In this document: piece by piece, positions 1-11,164 of the stretch | How positions within the stretch are numbered: the first letter of the stretch is position 1 | Layout: each line of letters opens with the position of its first letter | Source: Magicicada septendecula | Lineage: Eukaryota; Arthropoda; Insecta; Hemiptera; Cicadidae | Direction of reading: 5' to 3' | Assembly (NCBI GenBank): GCA_034769895.1 | Contig: CM068372.1 | Coordinates: forward strand, 372,329,258 to 372,393,257 | DNA length: 64,000 nucleotides | Notes under the pieces: generated by a model | Database searches by the model: none | What the model was told of the DNA's origin: nothing | Seen by the model: only the letters and a program-made list of their open reading frames with translations | Program-made: the position numbers and the translations under genes

Positions 1-388
1 GGAATGCTATACTCTCCTTCATTTGCTTCTTCAAATCTTCGCTGTTTTGGTCCAGTTTTTTATTTAACTCTTCCTTGTCTTGTCTTCTCTCTTTATTCAT
101 TTGTCCGAATTGTTCCATCATGAACTTCATCATGCTATCTAAATTCGTTTCTTCTGTCGGTTTGACTGGTTGGTTATTTACCCTGACTTCTCCTTCTATT
201 TCCGGTTCAGGTTCAGGTTCAGGTGGGCTTGGATTTTCCGGTTGGTCCTCCTGTGGGTTTTCTTCTGACAATTCTCCAGTCGTTTCCTCCATTTCTACTT
301 CTTCAACTTCCTCCACTTCTTCTGGGTTTCCTTCTTGGTTTGGTGTTTCCTTCCCTTTGCGTCTCGTAACCATCCCGTGTCTATTCAT
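1..388 (-). CDS. Gag-like protein, N-terminal part (cut by window edge)
   Basis: The ATG lies at 386-388 on the minus strand, and the frame is open to the window edge. The visible part has a short basic start, an acidic Glu-rich stretch, a Pro-Glu repeat, and the beginning of the coiled coil. It differs from the copies at 5053-6483 and 11165-12592 by only a few bases, for example one substitution near 240 in the Pro-rich stretch. No stop codon is seen in this fragment. It is partial because of the window, not because of decay. Confidence 0.7.
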   Translation of the reverse strand, partial: MNRHGMVTRRKGKETPNQEGNPEEVEEVEEVEMEETTGELSEENPQEDQPENPSPPEPEPEPEIEGEVRVNNQPVKPTEETNLDSMMKFMMEQFGQMNKERRQDKEELNKKLDQNSEDLKKQMKESIAF

Positions 389-681
389 GATCGCCGCTAG
401 TTATTCTTACCAGCCACACGTTGCTGGTCGCCAATATGTAACAAGTAAATATGGGGTGTGTGTGTACTTCCTTAAAGCCCCTCGTTGGGTTCGTCAATAT
501 GTAACGAGTAATAAACGAGGTCGTACCTGTTAAAATGTATCACACTTGTTTATTTAGTGTATTAGTGTGATTGTAGTGTGTTTGCCTCACACTGGTTGTT
601 ACATAAATCGACGTCACTACTGGAGTCCGTAGCGTTGTCAATGTCACCAGTACAACCTACCTGTTAATTCATAGGGATTAC

Positions 682-699
682 GATTCCCGGGTGGCGCCA
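682..699 (-). other. Primer binding site, element A copy 1
   Basis: On the minus strand this reads TGGCGCCACCCGGGAATC, starting 3 bases after the LTR end. TGG followed by a sequence complementary to a tRNA 3' end is the usual minus-strand primer site of LTR retrotransposons. Complementarity to a tRNA-like T arm (GGGA, 7-base loop, TCCC) appears to continue past 18 nt. The tRNA was not identified. Confidence 0.75.
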
Positions 700-702
700 A
701 AT

Positions 703-3443
703 TGTTTTTGTTAAAACAATTAAAACATTTAGTTTTTAAAGTAATATGTGGTATTCGCATGGACAGCTGTGGCGTTCGAATTATTCCCGCTACTACACAG
801 GTTGTCGACTCAGCCACTCGTGACAAGCGCTAGTTGGCTATGACTTAAACTTCGCTAACACACATATATTTACAGCAAAAAATCCTATGAAATAACAAGA
901 TAGTATTGTTCTGTACTGCGCTTTTTAATACACATTTAATTATTAATAAACATGACAATTGAATATTAAACAAATTTATAATATTATGCTCCGGCTTAGA
1001 GCTTGAAACACAAATATCTCAAGGTTGGCAAAATGGTTTCAAAACATTATCGTTCATTTACCTTTTAACAAAATTACTATGTTTTTAAAACCTGGGGTTC
1101 TTTTGATCATGAAAATAGACATAAACGTTGATTACATGAAAAGAAAGTACACTATTATACCTTATAGGTACTTAGGATTTATAATGTGTTTGTACAATTT
1201 GTTCCGTAGTGTCGTATTTCTGTTACAGTAATTATGTTTACAAATAAGGTTATCTTTATAAATGTTTTTTAATATAAGTAAATTATGCCTTTACCTTTGA
1301 AAGAAAATACTACTTTTAAATAGTGAGAAATTTCATCATTTGCAAATAATTTAAGTGATTTGGGGTTTTAGGAGTAAGAAATTATTCGGTACTTATCAGT
1401 TCGTCTCACGTTGAAAGGTCGTCATCAATATAGGCGTTTATTTTTCGAATTTGGTCTGGTTGAAGGCTTCCAGCATCTTCTTCAAACTGGTCTGAGTTTT
1501 TTCGTTAATTAATTCATTTAATTTCGTTCTTGGTCATCATTAATTCTGTATAGATCGACGTCTCTTCATATTGGATCATCTGAATTCACTATTTCAATTT
1601 GTTATCACTGTTTAACTTAAAGTTTTAGTTTGTCCAATTTCTTGTGTGGCGTACCCACGCTTCGTTTCTTCAGCGTCTATCTAATTTAACAGAAAAATAA
1701 GCCTCAAAAAACTCGTTGTCATAGTAACTAATAATTCAATGCTGGTTTAATTTCTCATTACATACATTGTTAGAGATATTTGAATTTTTATTCAAATTTA
1801 TTAAGTATTTTCCCAATGATTTTACTCCCTTATACTTCCTTTGGGATAATAAATGACATCACTATTATTTTTCTTTCCTTTTAAAGTTTACAATGATACC
1901 TCATAAGGTCATATTTTGTTACACTTTAACTATAGTCTAATTAGTCGACATTTAAAAAATAACGTATCCTTCTTGAATTAAATTATTACAATAATATTTC
2001 TGTGTAGAAATAACTGATATACAATCATTGTCCATTCACTGTTCTTAGATTAGTAAGATTTTTTGTGAAATTGATACAATTTGCATTTAAAATGTTCTTG
2101 GCAGTTAACTGTTTTTCTAGTTACAAACAGCCATGATTGTTTTCTAGTGTATTTCCCTTTTAAATTACATTCTGAATTCAGCCTGATGGGCTTCACTTAT
2201 TTGTTTGTGTTTTAATTATTATTCAACATAAATTTTCATTACTTTTCATTTAAAATATAATAGTTAGGTTTATGGACTGTAAGTCCCTTTTCAGTCATAT
2301 TCCTTCTTTAACATTGAATCAACTATTCTTTGCAAATTATAAATTATTCTTAGTACTAACATTGATTTCTATCTTGTCTTATAAAGTATGGTGGTAAACA
2401 TTGTCACTTTCTCTAATATTATTAAGGTTGATTCCCCTTTCAACATGGGGTGTTGTATTCTTTATAAATGTAATCTTTAATAACAAACTTTACTTCTATC
2501 CTATCATGCCATGTTAACACAAGTTATGGTACTGGGCTTTCTCCCTGATATGTCACATGCTTTCCTTATATTAATTTTAAATACTATTTTTAATTACTTC
2601 TAGGTATACAATTAATTATAATTCTACTCTAATCATTGGTGGTTTATCAATGTTTTAAAGAGTGTCTATTTCCTTAGCATTCTAATTTGAATGTTTCACC
2701 TTCACTATTTTATAGGGCATTAACACTTCACTAAAACACTTCACTTTGGTTCACTGTTTTGTACTTAGTGTTATTTAATGGGTAACCCCTATACTTTTTC
2801 CTACCATTTCTCACTATTTTGTTCTAGTATTATGTTTACTATAAACAATATTAGGCTAGTTGTGTTTTGGTTGAATCTAACCTTTCTGACAGGGTTAATG
2901 TACTCTTCCTATACTACTTTGCTTTATAATTGTATTGTCTTAAAAATGGTTACATATGTTAAATCAATAATAATAATAACATTGGTTTCGTTAATATATA
3001 ATTATTTAAGGTTTATTGACCGTATTCTATCTTTAACATACAATCTTTCCCTTTTATATATGTGTGTTAGTTTCCCCTTGGGTTTTATCTGTCTCCTCTT
3101 CATTCTTCCTCTTCTTCTTCTTCAATAATCTTCATCTTCTTTCTTCATCTTGGTTTGGTCCTCCTTTAGTTCTATGTCCATCATTGTTTTGTCAATCACA
3201 TTTTCTCAAGTATGTTTGGGTTGTCGGCTCAATCATGTCAAAATATCTACATTTTAATAAGTATGTTACGTGGTTTGTGTTTTTTGGCTCAATCACTTGG
3301 GTTGGGTAATATCGTGGTACGTCATGTCAAAGTATTTACATTTTAATCATTTTTTACACATTTTATTTCATATGAAGTAATTTTATATTAAGAATTATCT
3401 TTTTTATTACTGGTACGAGATTTGGCTTAATTGTATCGTTACA
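703..3443 (-). repeat. Element A long terminal repeat, copy 1
   Basis: This is a 2741 bp LTR, starting TGTAACGATAC at 3443 on the minus strand and ending in CA at 703, next to the PBS. It repeats at 6798-9555 and 12896-15650 at about 99% identity by eye. A 14 bp deletion near 3270 sets this copy apart from the other two. A good TATA box on the minus strand (TATATAAAAGG, 3051-3061) lies about 385 bp into the LTR and is a plausible promoter. No ORF here looks coding; the predicted short ORFs are AT-rich chance frames. LTRs this long are at the upper end for animal elements. Confidence 0.85.
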
Positions 3444-3461
3444 TAATGCCTCTCCTCTAAA
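3444..3461 (-). other. Polypurine tract, element A copy 2
   Basis: The minus strand reads TTTAGAGGAGAGGCATTA directly before the LTR start TGTAACG. A purine-rich run next to the 3' LTR primes plus-strand DNA synthesis in LTR elements. Its position fixes the LTR boundary at 3443/3444. Confidence 0.7.
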
Positions 3462-3475
3462 ATTGATCATTTTAA

Positions 3476-3498
3476 TAAAATACTAGCATAGTGTTTTA
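3476..3498 (-). other. Stem-loop just upstream of the PPT, element A
   Basis: An inverted repeat TAAAACACTA / TAGTATTTTA surrounds a 3-base loop, with one mismatch. It sits 15 bases upstream of the PPT. The same relative position carries longer hairpins in elements B (21383-21422) and C (54426-54467). The hairpin repeats at 9588-9610. AT-rich sequence makes a chance hairpin possible, so the support comes mainly from conserved placement. Confidence 0.45.
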
Positions 3499-5052
3499 TG
3501 AAATTATCAGTTATAGATAACTTTTTTCCTTCTCTTCCTTGTTTGTTTCTCCATTCTCCATTTCTCTTCTTACTTAATTCACTCCATTTTGTTTGGATCT
3601 GTTTTTATTTATTTCCATTGGTGCATATTCCCTCATACACAAATTTTATTTCCCTAACTTTATATAGTAGCTGGTTTCTCCCATTACTACTCATTTTTCT
3701 GAGACTAGAGGCACATCTTCTCTACTCAGTTCACATAGATTGCTGGACTTTTCAACAGTCAATCTTAAATCTTTGTCAACTTGTGACTTAATAATAATAA
3801 CAATATAACAATATAATTGGGATTGTCCACCTTGTGGTTTGACTTTAGATCACTCTATCCTTACTACTCATTCTTCCTTAACTATACACTATCATCTACT
3901 CATATACTATATTGAGAAATTTTATCTTTATTCATATGTTAATTTCATCATATCTCACTTTTCATTATTTTGTTTTCAATGCTTGTTGTGATCATTTTAA
4001 TTGTTTTAGACATTTTTTAGTCATTTAGCAGGATTCTGCTTTAGCCATATTTGTATATTTGTTTTATATACAATTTCTCTCTCTCTCCTTGTACCAGGTA
4101 AAGTTTTATTTATTTTTTCTGATAATACTTTTGATTCAGTATAATTTCAAGTATTTATCTCAGTAATTTGAACTTGATTTTATTTTTGTTTATTTTATTC
4201 TGTATTCAACATCATTTTTGATAATGCTTTGGTAAGTTAATGGTCTTACCTTAAAGGAATGTTTGTAGCGTATTCCTTTTAGCTATTTTTTGTTTTAATT
4301 ATAATTGTAAGTTTGTGCTTCTTACATTTTGATTATACAGGAATGTGTGTAACTTATTCCTGATTATCTCACTTTTTACTTCATATTTCAATTTTTTGTT
4401 ATATTTTAAACTGATTTAAATTGAAAGGAATTTGTGTAACTGTTTCCTTTGTTTTTCTCTTTTTTCATTAAAACTTTTTATTGTTCCGCATACATCATCT
4501 AAATATTTGAGTAAGCTGCTCTTACAATCTCTTTTAGAATTTTGAAATATGTTTCATTTCGCAATAGTTTTATTCTTCCTCGTAAAACTTTTTTATTGAA
4601 GTTTGATTGTAAACTCCTTTGATTTTCTTTGTATCGATATTACTGATTTGGTAAGTATTATTACCATTGTCTCTTGTGATGACATACGGTTTATTATGAT
4701 ATACATATCGCTATACACGGGACCTTGTTATTTATATTTTGTTAAGTTGACTTCTCCTTTTCTTTCCTTTATTATTTCCTTCTCTTGTTCGACTCTTTGT
4801 TGTTAGGCACCTCTACTCCTTCAAGTGTTTGATAGATACACTTATTCTGGATAAAATTATTAAATTTATTTATTATAGTTTAATTTTTCTGATTTAAATC
4901 GTCTTGGTCGTCGTCATTTCTTGTACCCTCTTGTTTTGGTGATTGTCTAGTAACTTCATTTAATTTTAATATTTCCTTCTGTTCCATTGGGTTGCTGGGT
5001 CATTAACTTGAAGATCAGTCCCTTTTCTTGGTTTGTGGTATCTTCACTTAGT

Positions 5053-6483
5053 TTACCCATGGTCCATCAGTTCCTCTGCCCTTATGGTTCGGATAACTCT
5101 GGCGTGTAGAACTGTTTTCTTACTGGTGAAATAGGTCTCCTCCATCTTGTACCATAATTCCTTTAATACCATATGTTCCGTGGTATTTATTTCTACCTCC
5201 ATCATTTGATTAGTTTGTCCATTAATCAGAGAAGTTGTTTGTGCCTCTCTTATTAATATGATTTTTGCTTTTTTATTTGGTATCTCCATTTCTGGTGTGC
5301 TCCAGTATTTTATTGACCTTCTTGTTCTGTTGTACTCTGTTTTGTTGTCAGTCATTTCTATTTCTGGCATCTTCCATCCAAGTATTGATTTGTTGAATTT
5401 TTCATCTGCTGTTTGGTTCTGAATTCCTTTTATAATTTCTCTCAGAGTCCTCCTACAATCTTTGTACTTTATTAATTTGCTTTGATAGGTAATGGGCAAA
5501 TTAAATACATCGATGAGTCCGTTCTTCATCATCTCCACTTCTTCTCGTGTTTTGATGAGTTTCCTCTTATATACCTTTCCCAGTTCCTCTGTTTTCTTAA
5601 TCTTCTTAATGATTCGATTCTTCTTCATACGACTGTTTACACCTATTTGTAGTTCTTGGTGCCTCTCCTCCAATCCCTTGACCATCTCCTTCTGTGTTAT
5701 TTTCTGATTCTTCGGTTCCATGTTCTCATTCAACGTTTCTTTGATACCTTTAGAAATGCTGTCTAGTGTTGTTTCATTCCATTGTTTGAAATCACTAGCT
5801 ACTGTTTCTTGAAGTTGATTTACTGGGTAACTTGTCTCTTCCCATCTCTTATTCATCCATGTTTTTGTCCGTTTGTCTTCTTCACGAAACTCTGCAAACA
5901 TGAATCTCAATTCTTCTCTGTTCTTCTCACTTTCTTCCTCGATTTTCCTTTGGAGGATATCATGATTAGTTTCCATCTTTTTGTTTACTATCTCCAGATC
6001 CTTCTTGATCTGTTTCTTCAGTTCTTCGCTCTTCTTCTCCAATACCTCTTGACTTCTTTTCAAGTCTTCATGGTTGCTTTCTATTTTATCATTCAGGAAT
6101 GCTATACTCTCCTTCATTTGCTTCTTCAAATCTTCGCTGTTTTGGTCCAGTTTTTTATTTAACTCTTCCTTGTCTTGTCTTCTCTCTTTATTCATTTGTC
6201 CGAATTGTTCCATCATGAACTTCATCATGCTATCTAAATTCGTTTCTTCTGTCGGTTTGACTGGTTGGTTATTTACCCTGACTTCTCCTTCTATTTCCGG
6301 TTCAGGTTCAGGTTCAGGTGGGCTTGGATTTTCCGTTTGGTCCTCCTGTGGGTTTTCTTCTGACAATTCTCCAGTCGTTTCCTCCATTTCTACTTCTTCA
6401 ACTTCCTCCACTTCTTCTGGGTTTCCTTCTTGGTTTGGTGTTTCCTTCCCTTTGCGTCTCGTAACCATCCCGTGTCTATTCAT
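5053..6483 (-). CDS. Gag-like coiled-coil protein, 476 aa, element A copy 2
   Basis: This is the only sizeable ORF of the 6.1 kb element, starting about 300 bases after the PBS, which is the usual place for gag. Visible parts: basic start (residues 1-15), acidic Glu-rich segment (22-50), Pro-Glu repeat (55-66), a long charged heptad-rich coiled coil (about 83-200), a W-containing segment (209-236), and a Lys/Arg-rich region (265-315). No CCHC zinc knuckle, protease or RT motif is present. The start is the first ATG in frame and is followed by an open frame with no breaks. I infer a structural, particle-forming role from position and composition only, as I see no clear match to a named gag family. 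The copy at 11165-12592 differs by a few substitutions and one in-frame codon deletion. Confidence 0.7.
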   Translation of the reverse strand: MNRHGMVTRRKGKETPNQEGNPEEVEEVEEVEMEETTGELSEENPQEDQTENPSPPEPEPEPEIEGEVRVNNQPVKPTEETNLDSMMKFMMEQFGQMNKERRQDKEELNKKLDQNSEDLKKQMKESIAFLNDKIESNHEDLKRSQEVLEKKSEELKKQIKKDLEIVNKKMETNHDILQRKIEEESEKNREELRFMFAEFREEDKRTKTWMNKRWEETSYPVNQLQETVASDFKQWNETTLDSISKGIKETLNENMEPKNQKITQKEMVKGLEERHQELQIGVNSRMKKNRIIKKIKKTEELGKVYKRKLIKTREEVEMMKNGLIDVFNLPITYQSKLIKYKDCRRTLREIIKGIQNQTADEKFNKSILGWKMPEIEMTDNKTEYNRTRRSIKYWSTPEMEIPNKKAKIILIREAQTTSLINGQTNQMMEVEINTTEHMVLKELWYKMEETYFTSKKTVLHARVIRTIRAEELMDHG

Positions 6484-6776
6484 GATCGCCGCTAGTTATT
6501 CTTACCAGCCACACGTTGCTGGTCGCCAATATGTAACAAGTAAATATGGGGTGTGTGTGTACTTCCTTAAAGCCCCTCGTTGGGTTCGTCAATATGTAAC
6601 GAGTAATAAACGAGGTCGTACCTGTTAAAATGTATCACACTTGTTTATTTAGTGTATTAGTGTGATTGTAGTGTGTTTGCCTCACACTGGTTGTTACATA
6701 AATCGACGTCACTACTGGAGTCCGTAGCGTTGTCAATGTCACCAGTACAACCTACCTGTTAATTCATAGGGATTAC

Positions 6777-6794
6777 GATTCCCGGGTGGCGCCA
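6777..6794 (-). other. Primer binding site, element A copy 2
   Basis: Same 18-base TGGCGCC site as at 682-699, three bases from the LTR end at 6798. Confidence 0.75.
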
Positions 6795-6797
6795 AAT

Positions 6798-9555
6798 TGT
6801 TTTTGTTAAAACAATTAAAACATTTCGTTTTTTAAGTAATATGTGGTATTCGCATGGACAGCTGTGGCGTTCGAATTATTCCCGCTGCTACACAGGTTGT
6901 CGACTCGGCCACTCGTGACAAGCGCTAGTTGGCTATGACTTAAACTTCGCTAACACACATATATTTACAGCAAAAAATCCTATGAAATAACAAGATAGTA
7001 TTGTTCTGTACTGCGCTTTTTAATACACATTTAATTATTAATAAACATGACAATTGAATATTAAACAAATTTATAATATTATGCTCCGGCTTAGAGCTTG
7101 AAACACAAATATCTCAAGGTTGGCAAAATGGTTTCAAAACATTATCGTTCATTTACCTTTTAACAAAATTACTATGTTTTTAAAACCTGGGGTTCTTTTG
7201 ATCATGAAAATAGACATAAACGTTGATTACATGAAAAGAAAGTACACTATTATACCTTATAGGTACTTAGGATTTATAATGTGTTTGTACAATTTGTTCC
7301 GTAGTGTCGTATTTCTGTTACAGTAATTATGTTTACAAATAAGTTTATCTTTATAAATGTTTTTTAATATAAGTAAATTATGCCTTTACCTTTGAAAGAA
7401 AATACTACTTTTAAATAGTGAGAAATTTCATCATTTGCAAATAATTTAAGTGATTTGGGGTTTTAGGAGTAAGAAATTATTCGGTACTTATCAGTTCGTC
7501 TCACGTTGAAAGGTCGTCATCAATATAGGCGTTTATTTTTCGAATTTGGTCTGGTTGAAGGCTTCCAGCATCTTCTTCAAACTGGTCTGAGTTTTTTCGT
7601 TAATTAATTCATTTAATTTCGTTCTTGGTCATCATTAATTCTGTATAGATCGACGTCTCTTCATATTGGATCATCTGAATTCACTATTTCAATTTGTTAT
7701 CACTGTTTAACTTAAAGTTTTAGTTTGTCCAATTTCTTGTGTGGCGTACCCACGCTTCGTTTCTTCAGCGTCTATCTAATTTAACGGAAAAATAAGCCTC
7801 AAAAAACTCGTTGTCATAGTAACTAATAATTCAATGCTGGTTTAATTTCTCATTACATACATTGTTAGAGATATTTGAAATTTTATTCAAATTTATTAAG
7901 TATTTTCCCAATGATTTTACTCCCTTATACTTCCTTTGGGATAATAAATGACATCACTATTATTTTTCTTTCCTTTTAAAGTTTACAATGATACCTCATA
8001 AGGTCATATTTTGTTACACTTTAACTATAGTCTAATTAGTCGACATTTAAAAAATAACATATCCTTCTTGAATTAAATTATTACAATAATATTTCTGTGT
8101 AGAAATAACTGATATACAATCATTGTCCATTCACTGTTCTTAGATTAGTAAGATTTTTTGTGAAATTGATACAATTTGCATTTAAAATGTTCTTGGCAGT
8201 TAACTGTTTTTCTAGTTACAAACAGCCATGATTGTTTTCTAGTGTATTTCCCTTTTAAATTACATTCTGAATTCAGCCTGATGGGCTTCACTTATTTGTT
8301 TGTGTTTTAATTATTATTCAACATAAATTTTCATTACTTTTCATTTAAAATATAATAGTTAGGTTTATGGACTGTAAGTCCCTTTTCAGTCATATTCCTT
8401 CTTTAACATTGAATCAACTATTCTTTGCAAATTATAAATTATTCTTAGTGCTAACATTGATTTCTATCTTGTCTTATAAAGTATGGTGGTAAACATTGTC
8501 ACTTTCTCTAATATTATTAAGGTTGATTCCCCTTTCAACTTGGGGTGTTGTATTCTTTATAAATGTAATCTTTAATAACAAACTTTACTTCTATCCTATC
8601 ATGCCATGTTAACACAAGTTATGGTACTGGGCTTTCTCCCTGATATGTCACATGCTTTCCTTATATTAATTTTCAATACTATTTTTAATTACTTCTAGGT
8701 ATACAATTAATTATAATTCTACTCTAATCATTGGTGGTTTATCAATGTTTTAAAGAGTGTCTATTTCCTTAGCATTCTAATTTGAATGTTTCACCTTCAC
8801 TATTTTATAGGGCATTAACACTTCACTAAAACACTTCACTTTGGTTCACTGTTTTGTACTTAGTGTTATTTAATGGGTAACCCCTATACTTTTTCCTACC
8901 ATTTCTCACTATTTTGTTCTAGTATTATGTTTACTATAAACAATATTAGGCTAGTTGTGTTTTGGTTGAATCTAACCTTTCTGACAGGGTTAATGTACTC
9001 TTCCTATACTACTTTGCTTTATAATTGTATTGTCTTAAAAATGGTTACATATGTTAAATCAATAATAATAATAATAACATTGGTTTCGTTAATATATAAT
9101 TATTTAAGGTTTATTGACCGTATTCTATCTTTAACATACAATCTTTCCCTTTTATATATGTGTGTTAGTTTCCCCTTGGGTTTTATCTGTCTCCTCTTCA
9201 TTCTTCCTCTTCTTCTTCTTCAATAATCTTCATCTTCTTTCTTCATCTTGGTTTGGTCCTCCTTTAGTTCTATGTCCATCATTGTTTTGTCAATCACATT
9301 TTCTCAAGTATGTTTGGGTTGTCGGCTCAATCATGTCAAAATATCTACATTTTAATAAGTATGTTACGTGGTTCCCTTCTTTATGTTTGTGTTTTTTGGC
9401 TCAATCACTTGGGTTGGGTAATATCGTGGTACGTCATGTCAAAGTATTTACATTTTAATCATTTTTTACACATTTTATTTCATATGAAGTAATTTTATAT
9501 TAAGAATTATCTTTTTTATTACTGGTACGAGATTTGGCTTAATTGTATCGTTACA
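6798..9555 (-). repeat. Element A long terminal repeat, copy 2
   Basis: This 2758 bp LTR runs from TGTAACG (minus strand, 9555) to CA (6798). It is shared in the array: it is the 5' LTR of the unit to its left and the 3' LTR of the unit to its right. It has the 14 bp segment at about 9374-9387 that copy 1 lacks, and a 3 bp longer AAT run near 9061. The TATA-like motif lies at about 9149-9159 on the minus strand. Confidence 0.85.
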
Positions 9556-9573
9556 TAATGCCTCTCCTCTAAA
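9556..9573 (-). other. Polypurine tract, element A copy 3
   Basis: Same purine-rich sequence as at 3444-3461, directly next to the LTR that ends at 9555. An equivalent stem-loop lies just upstream (9588-9610). Confidence 0.7.
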
Positions 9574-11164
9574 ATTGATCATTTTAATAAAATACTAGCA
9601 TAGTGTTTTATGAAATTATCAGTTATAGATAACTTTTTTCCTTCTCTTCCTTGTTTGTTTCTCCATTCTCCATTTCTCTTCTTACTTAATTCACTCCATT
9701 TTGTTTGGATCTGTTTTTATTTATTTCCATTGGTGCATATTCCCTCATACACAAATTTTATTTCCCTAACTTTATATAGTAGCTGGTTTCTCCCATTACT
9801 ACTCATTTTTCTGAGACTAGAGGCACATCTTCTCTACTCAGTTCACATAGATTGCTGGACTTTTCAACAGTCAATCTTAAATCTTTGTCAACTTGTGACT
9901 TAATAATAATAACAATATAACAATATAATTGGGATTGTCCACCTTGTGGTTTGACTTTAGATCACTCTATCCTTACTACTCATTCTTCCTTAACTATACA
10001 CTATCATCTACTCATATACTATATTGAGAAATTTTATCTTTATTCATATGTTAATTTCATCATATCTCACTTTTCATTATTTTGTTTTCAATGCTTGTTG
10101 TGATCATTTTAATTGTTTTAGACATTTTTTAGTCATTTAGCAGGATTCTGCTTTAGCCATATTTGTATATTTGTTTTATATACAATTTCTCTCTCTCTCC
10201 TTGTACCAGGTAAAGTTTTATTTATTTTTTCTGATAATACTTTTGATTCAGTATAATTTCAAGTATTTATCTCAGTAATTTGAACTTGATTTTATTTTTG
10301 TTTATTTTATTCTGTATTCAACATCATTTTTGATAATGCTTTGGTAAGTTAATGGTCTTACCTTAAAGGAATGTTTGTAGCGTATTCCTTTTAGCTATTT
10401 TTTGTTTTAATTATAATTGTAAGTTTGTGCTTCTTACATTTTGATTATATAGGAATGTGTGTAACTTATTCCTGATTATCTCACTTTTTACTTCATATTT
10501 CAATTTTTTGTTATATTTTAAACTGATTTAAATTGAAAGGAATTTGTGTAACCGTTTCCTTTGTTTTTCTCTTTTTTCATTAAAACTTTTTATTGTTCCG
10601 CATACATCATCTAAATATTTGAGTAAGCTGCTCTTACAATCTCTTTTAGAATTTTGAAATATGTTTCATTTCGCAATAGTTTTATTCTTCCTCGTAAAAC
10701 TTTTTTATTGAAGTTTGATTGTAAACTCCTTTGATTTTCTTTGTATCGATATTACTGATTTGGTAAGTATTATTACCATTGTCTCTTGTGATGACATACG
10801 GTTTATTATGATATACATATCGCTATACACGGGACCTTGTTATTTATATTTTGTTAAGTTGACTTCTCCTTTTCTTTCCTTTATTATTTCCTTCTCTTGT
10901 TCGACTCTTTGTTGTTAGGCACCTCTACTCCTTCAAGTGTTTGATAGATACACTTATTCTGGATAAAATTATTAAATTTATTTATTATAGTTTAATTTTT
11001 CTAATTTAAATCGTCTTGGTCGTCGTCATTTCTTGTACCCTCTTGTTTTGGTGATTGTCTAGTAACTTCATTTAATTTTAATATTTCCTTCTGTTCCATT
11101 GGGTTGCTGGGTCATTAACTTGAAGATCAGTCCCTTTTCTTGGTTTGTGGTATCTTCACTTAGT

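Larger units (their letters stand above)
1..702 (-). mobile_element. Element A internal region, copy 1 (partial)
   Basis: This is the 5' part of the internal region of a minus-strand LTR element, cut by the window start. It matches 6095-6797 and 12190-12895 almost base for base. It contains the PBS next to the LTR, an untranslated leader of about 290 bp and the first 129 codons of the gag-like ORF. It is the leftmost visible piece of the tandem array, so the array continues outside the window. Confidence 0.85.
3444..6797 (-). mobile_element. Element A internal region, copy 2 (complete)
   Basis: This 3354 bp region lies between two LTRs. Read on the minus strand, it holds PBS, leader, gag-like ORF (6483-5053), about 1.6 kb of AT-rich non-coding sequence, then PPT and 3' LTR. 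No reverse transcriptase, integrase, protease or RNase H frame is seen on either strand. The whole unit (LTR plus internal, about 6.1 kb) is therefore non-autonomous, like LARD-type elements but with a retained gag-like gene. Confidence 0.85.

Noticed and set aside
75-533. 152-codon and similar plus-strand ORFs opposite the gag-like gene (also 6074-6628 and 12183-12737)
   Set aside because: Antisense shadows of the gag-like ORF; Ser/Phe-rich low-complexity peptides with no motif.
661-699. tRNA gene
   Set aside because: Only a T-arm-like and acceptor-like part is present, next to an LTR; it is the PBS, not a full tRNA.
2778-3791. Hydrophobic ORFs of 80-117 codons in the element A LTR and internal 3' region
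   Set aside because: T-rich DNA gives Phe/Leu-rich frames that look like membrane proteins. They lie in LTR or non-coding parts, are antisense to the element and have no recognisable family.
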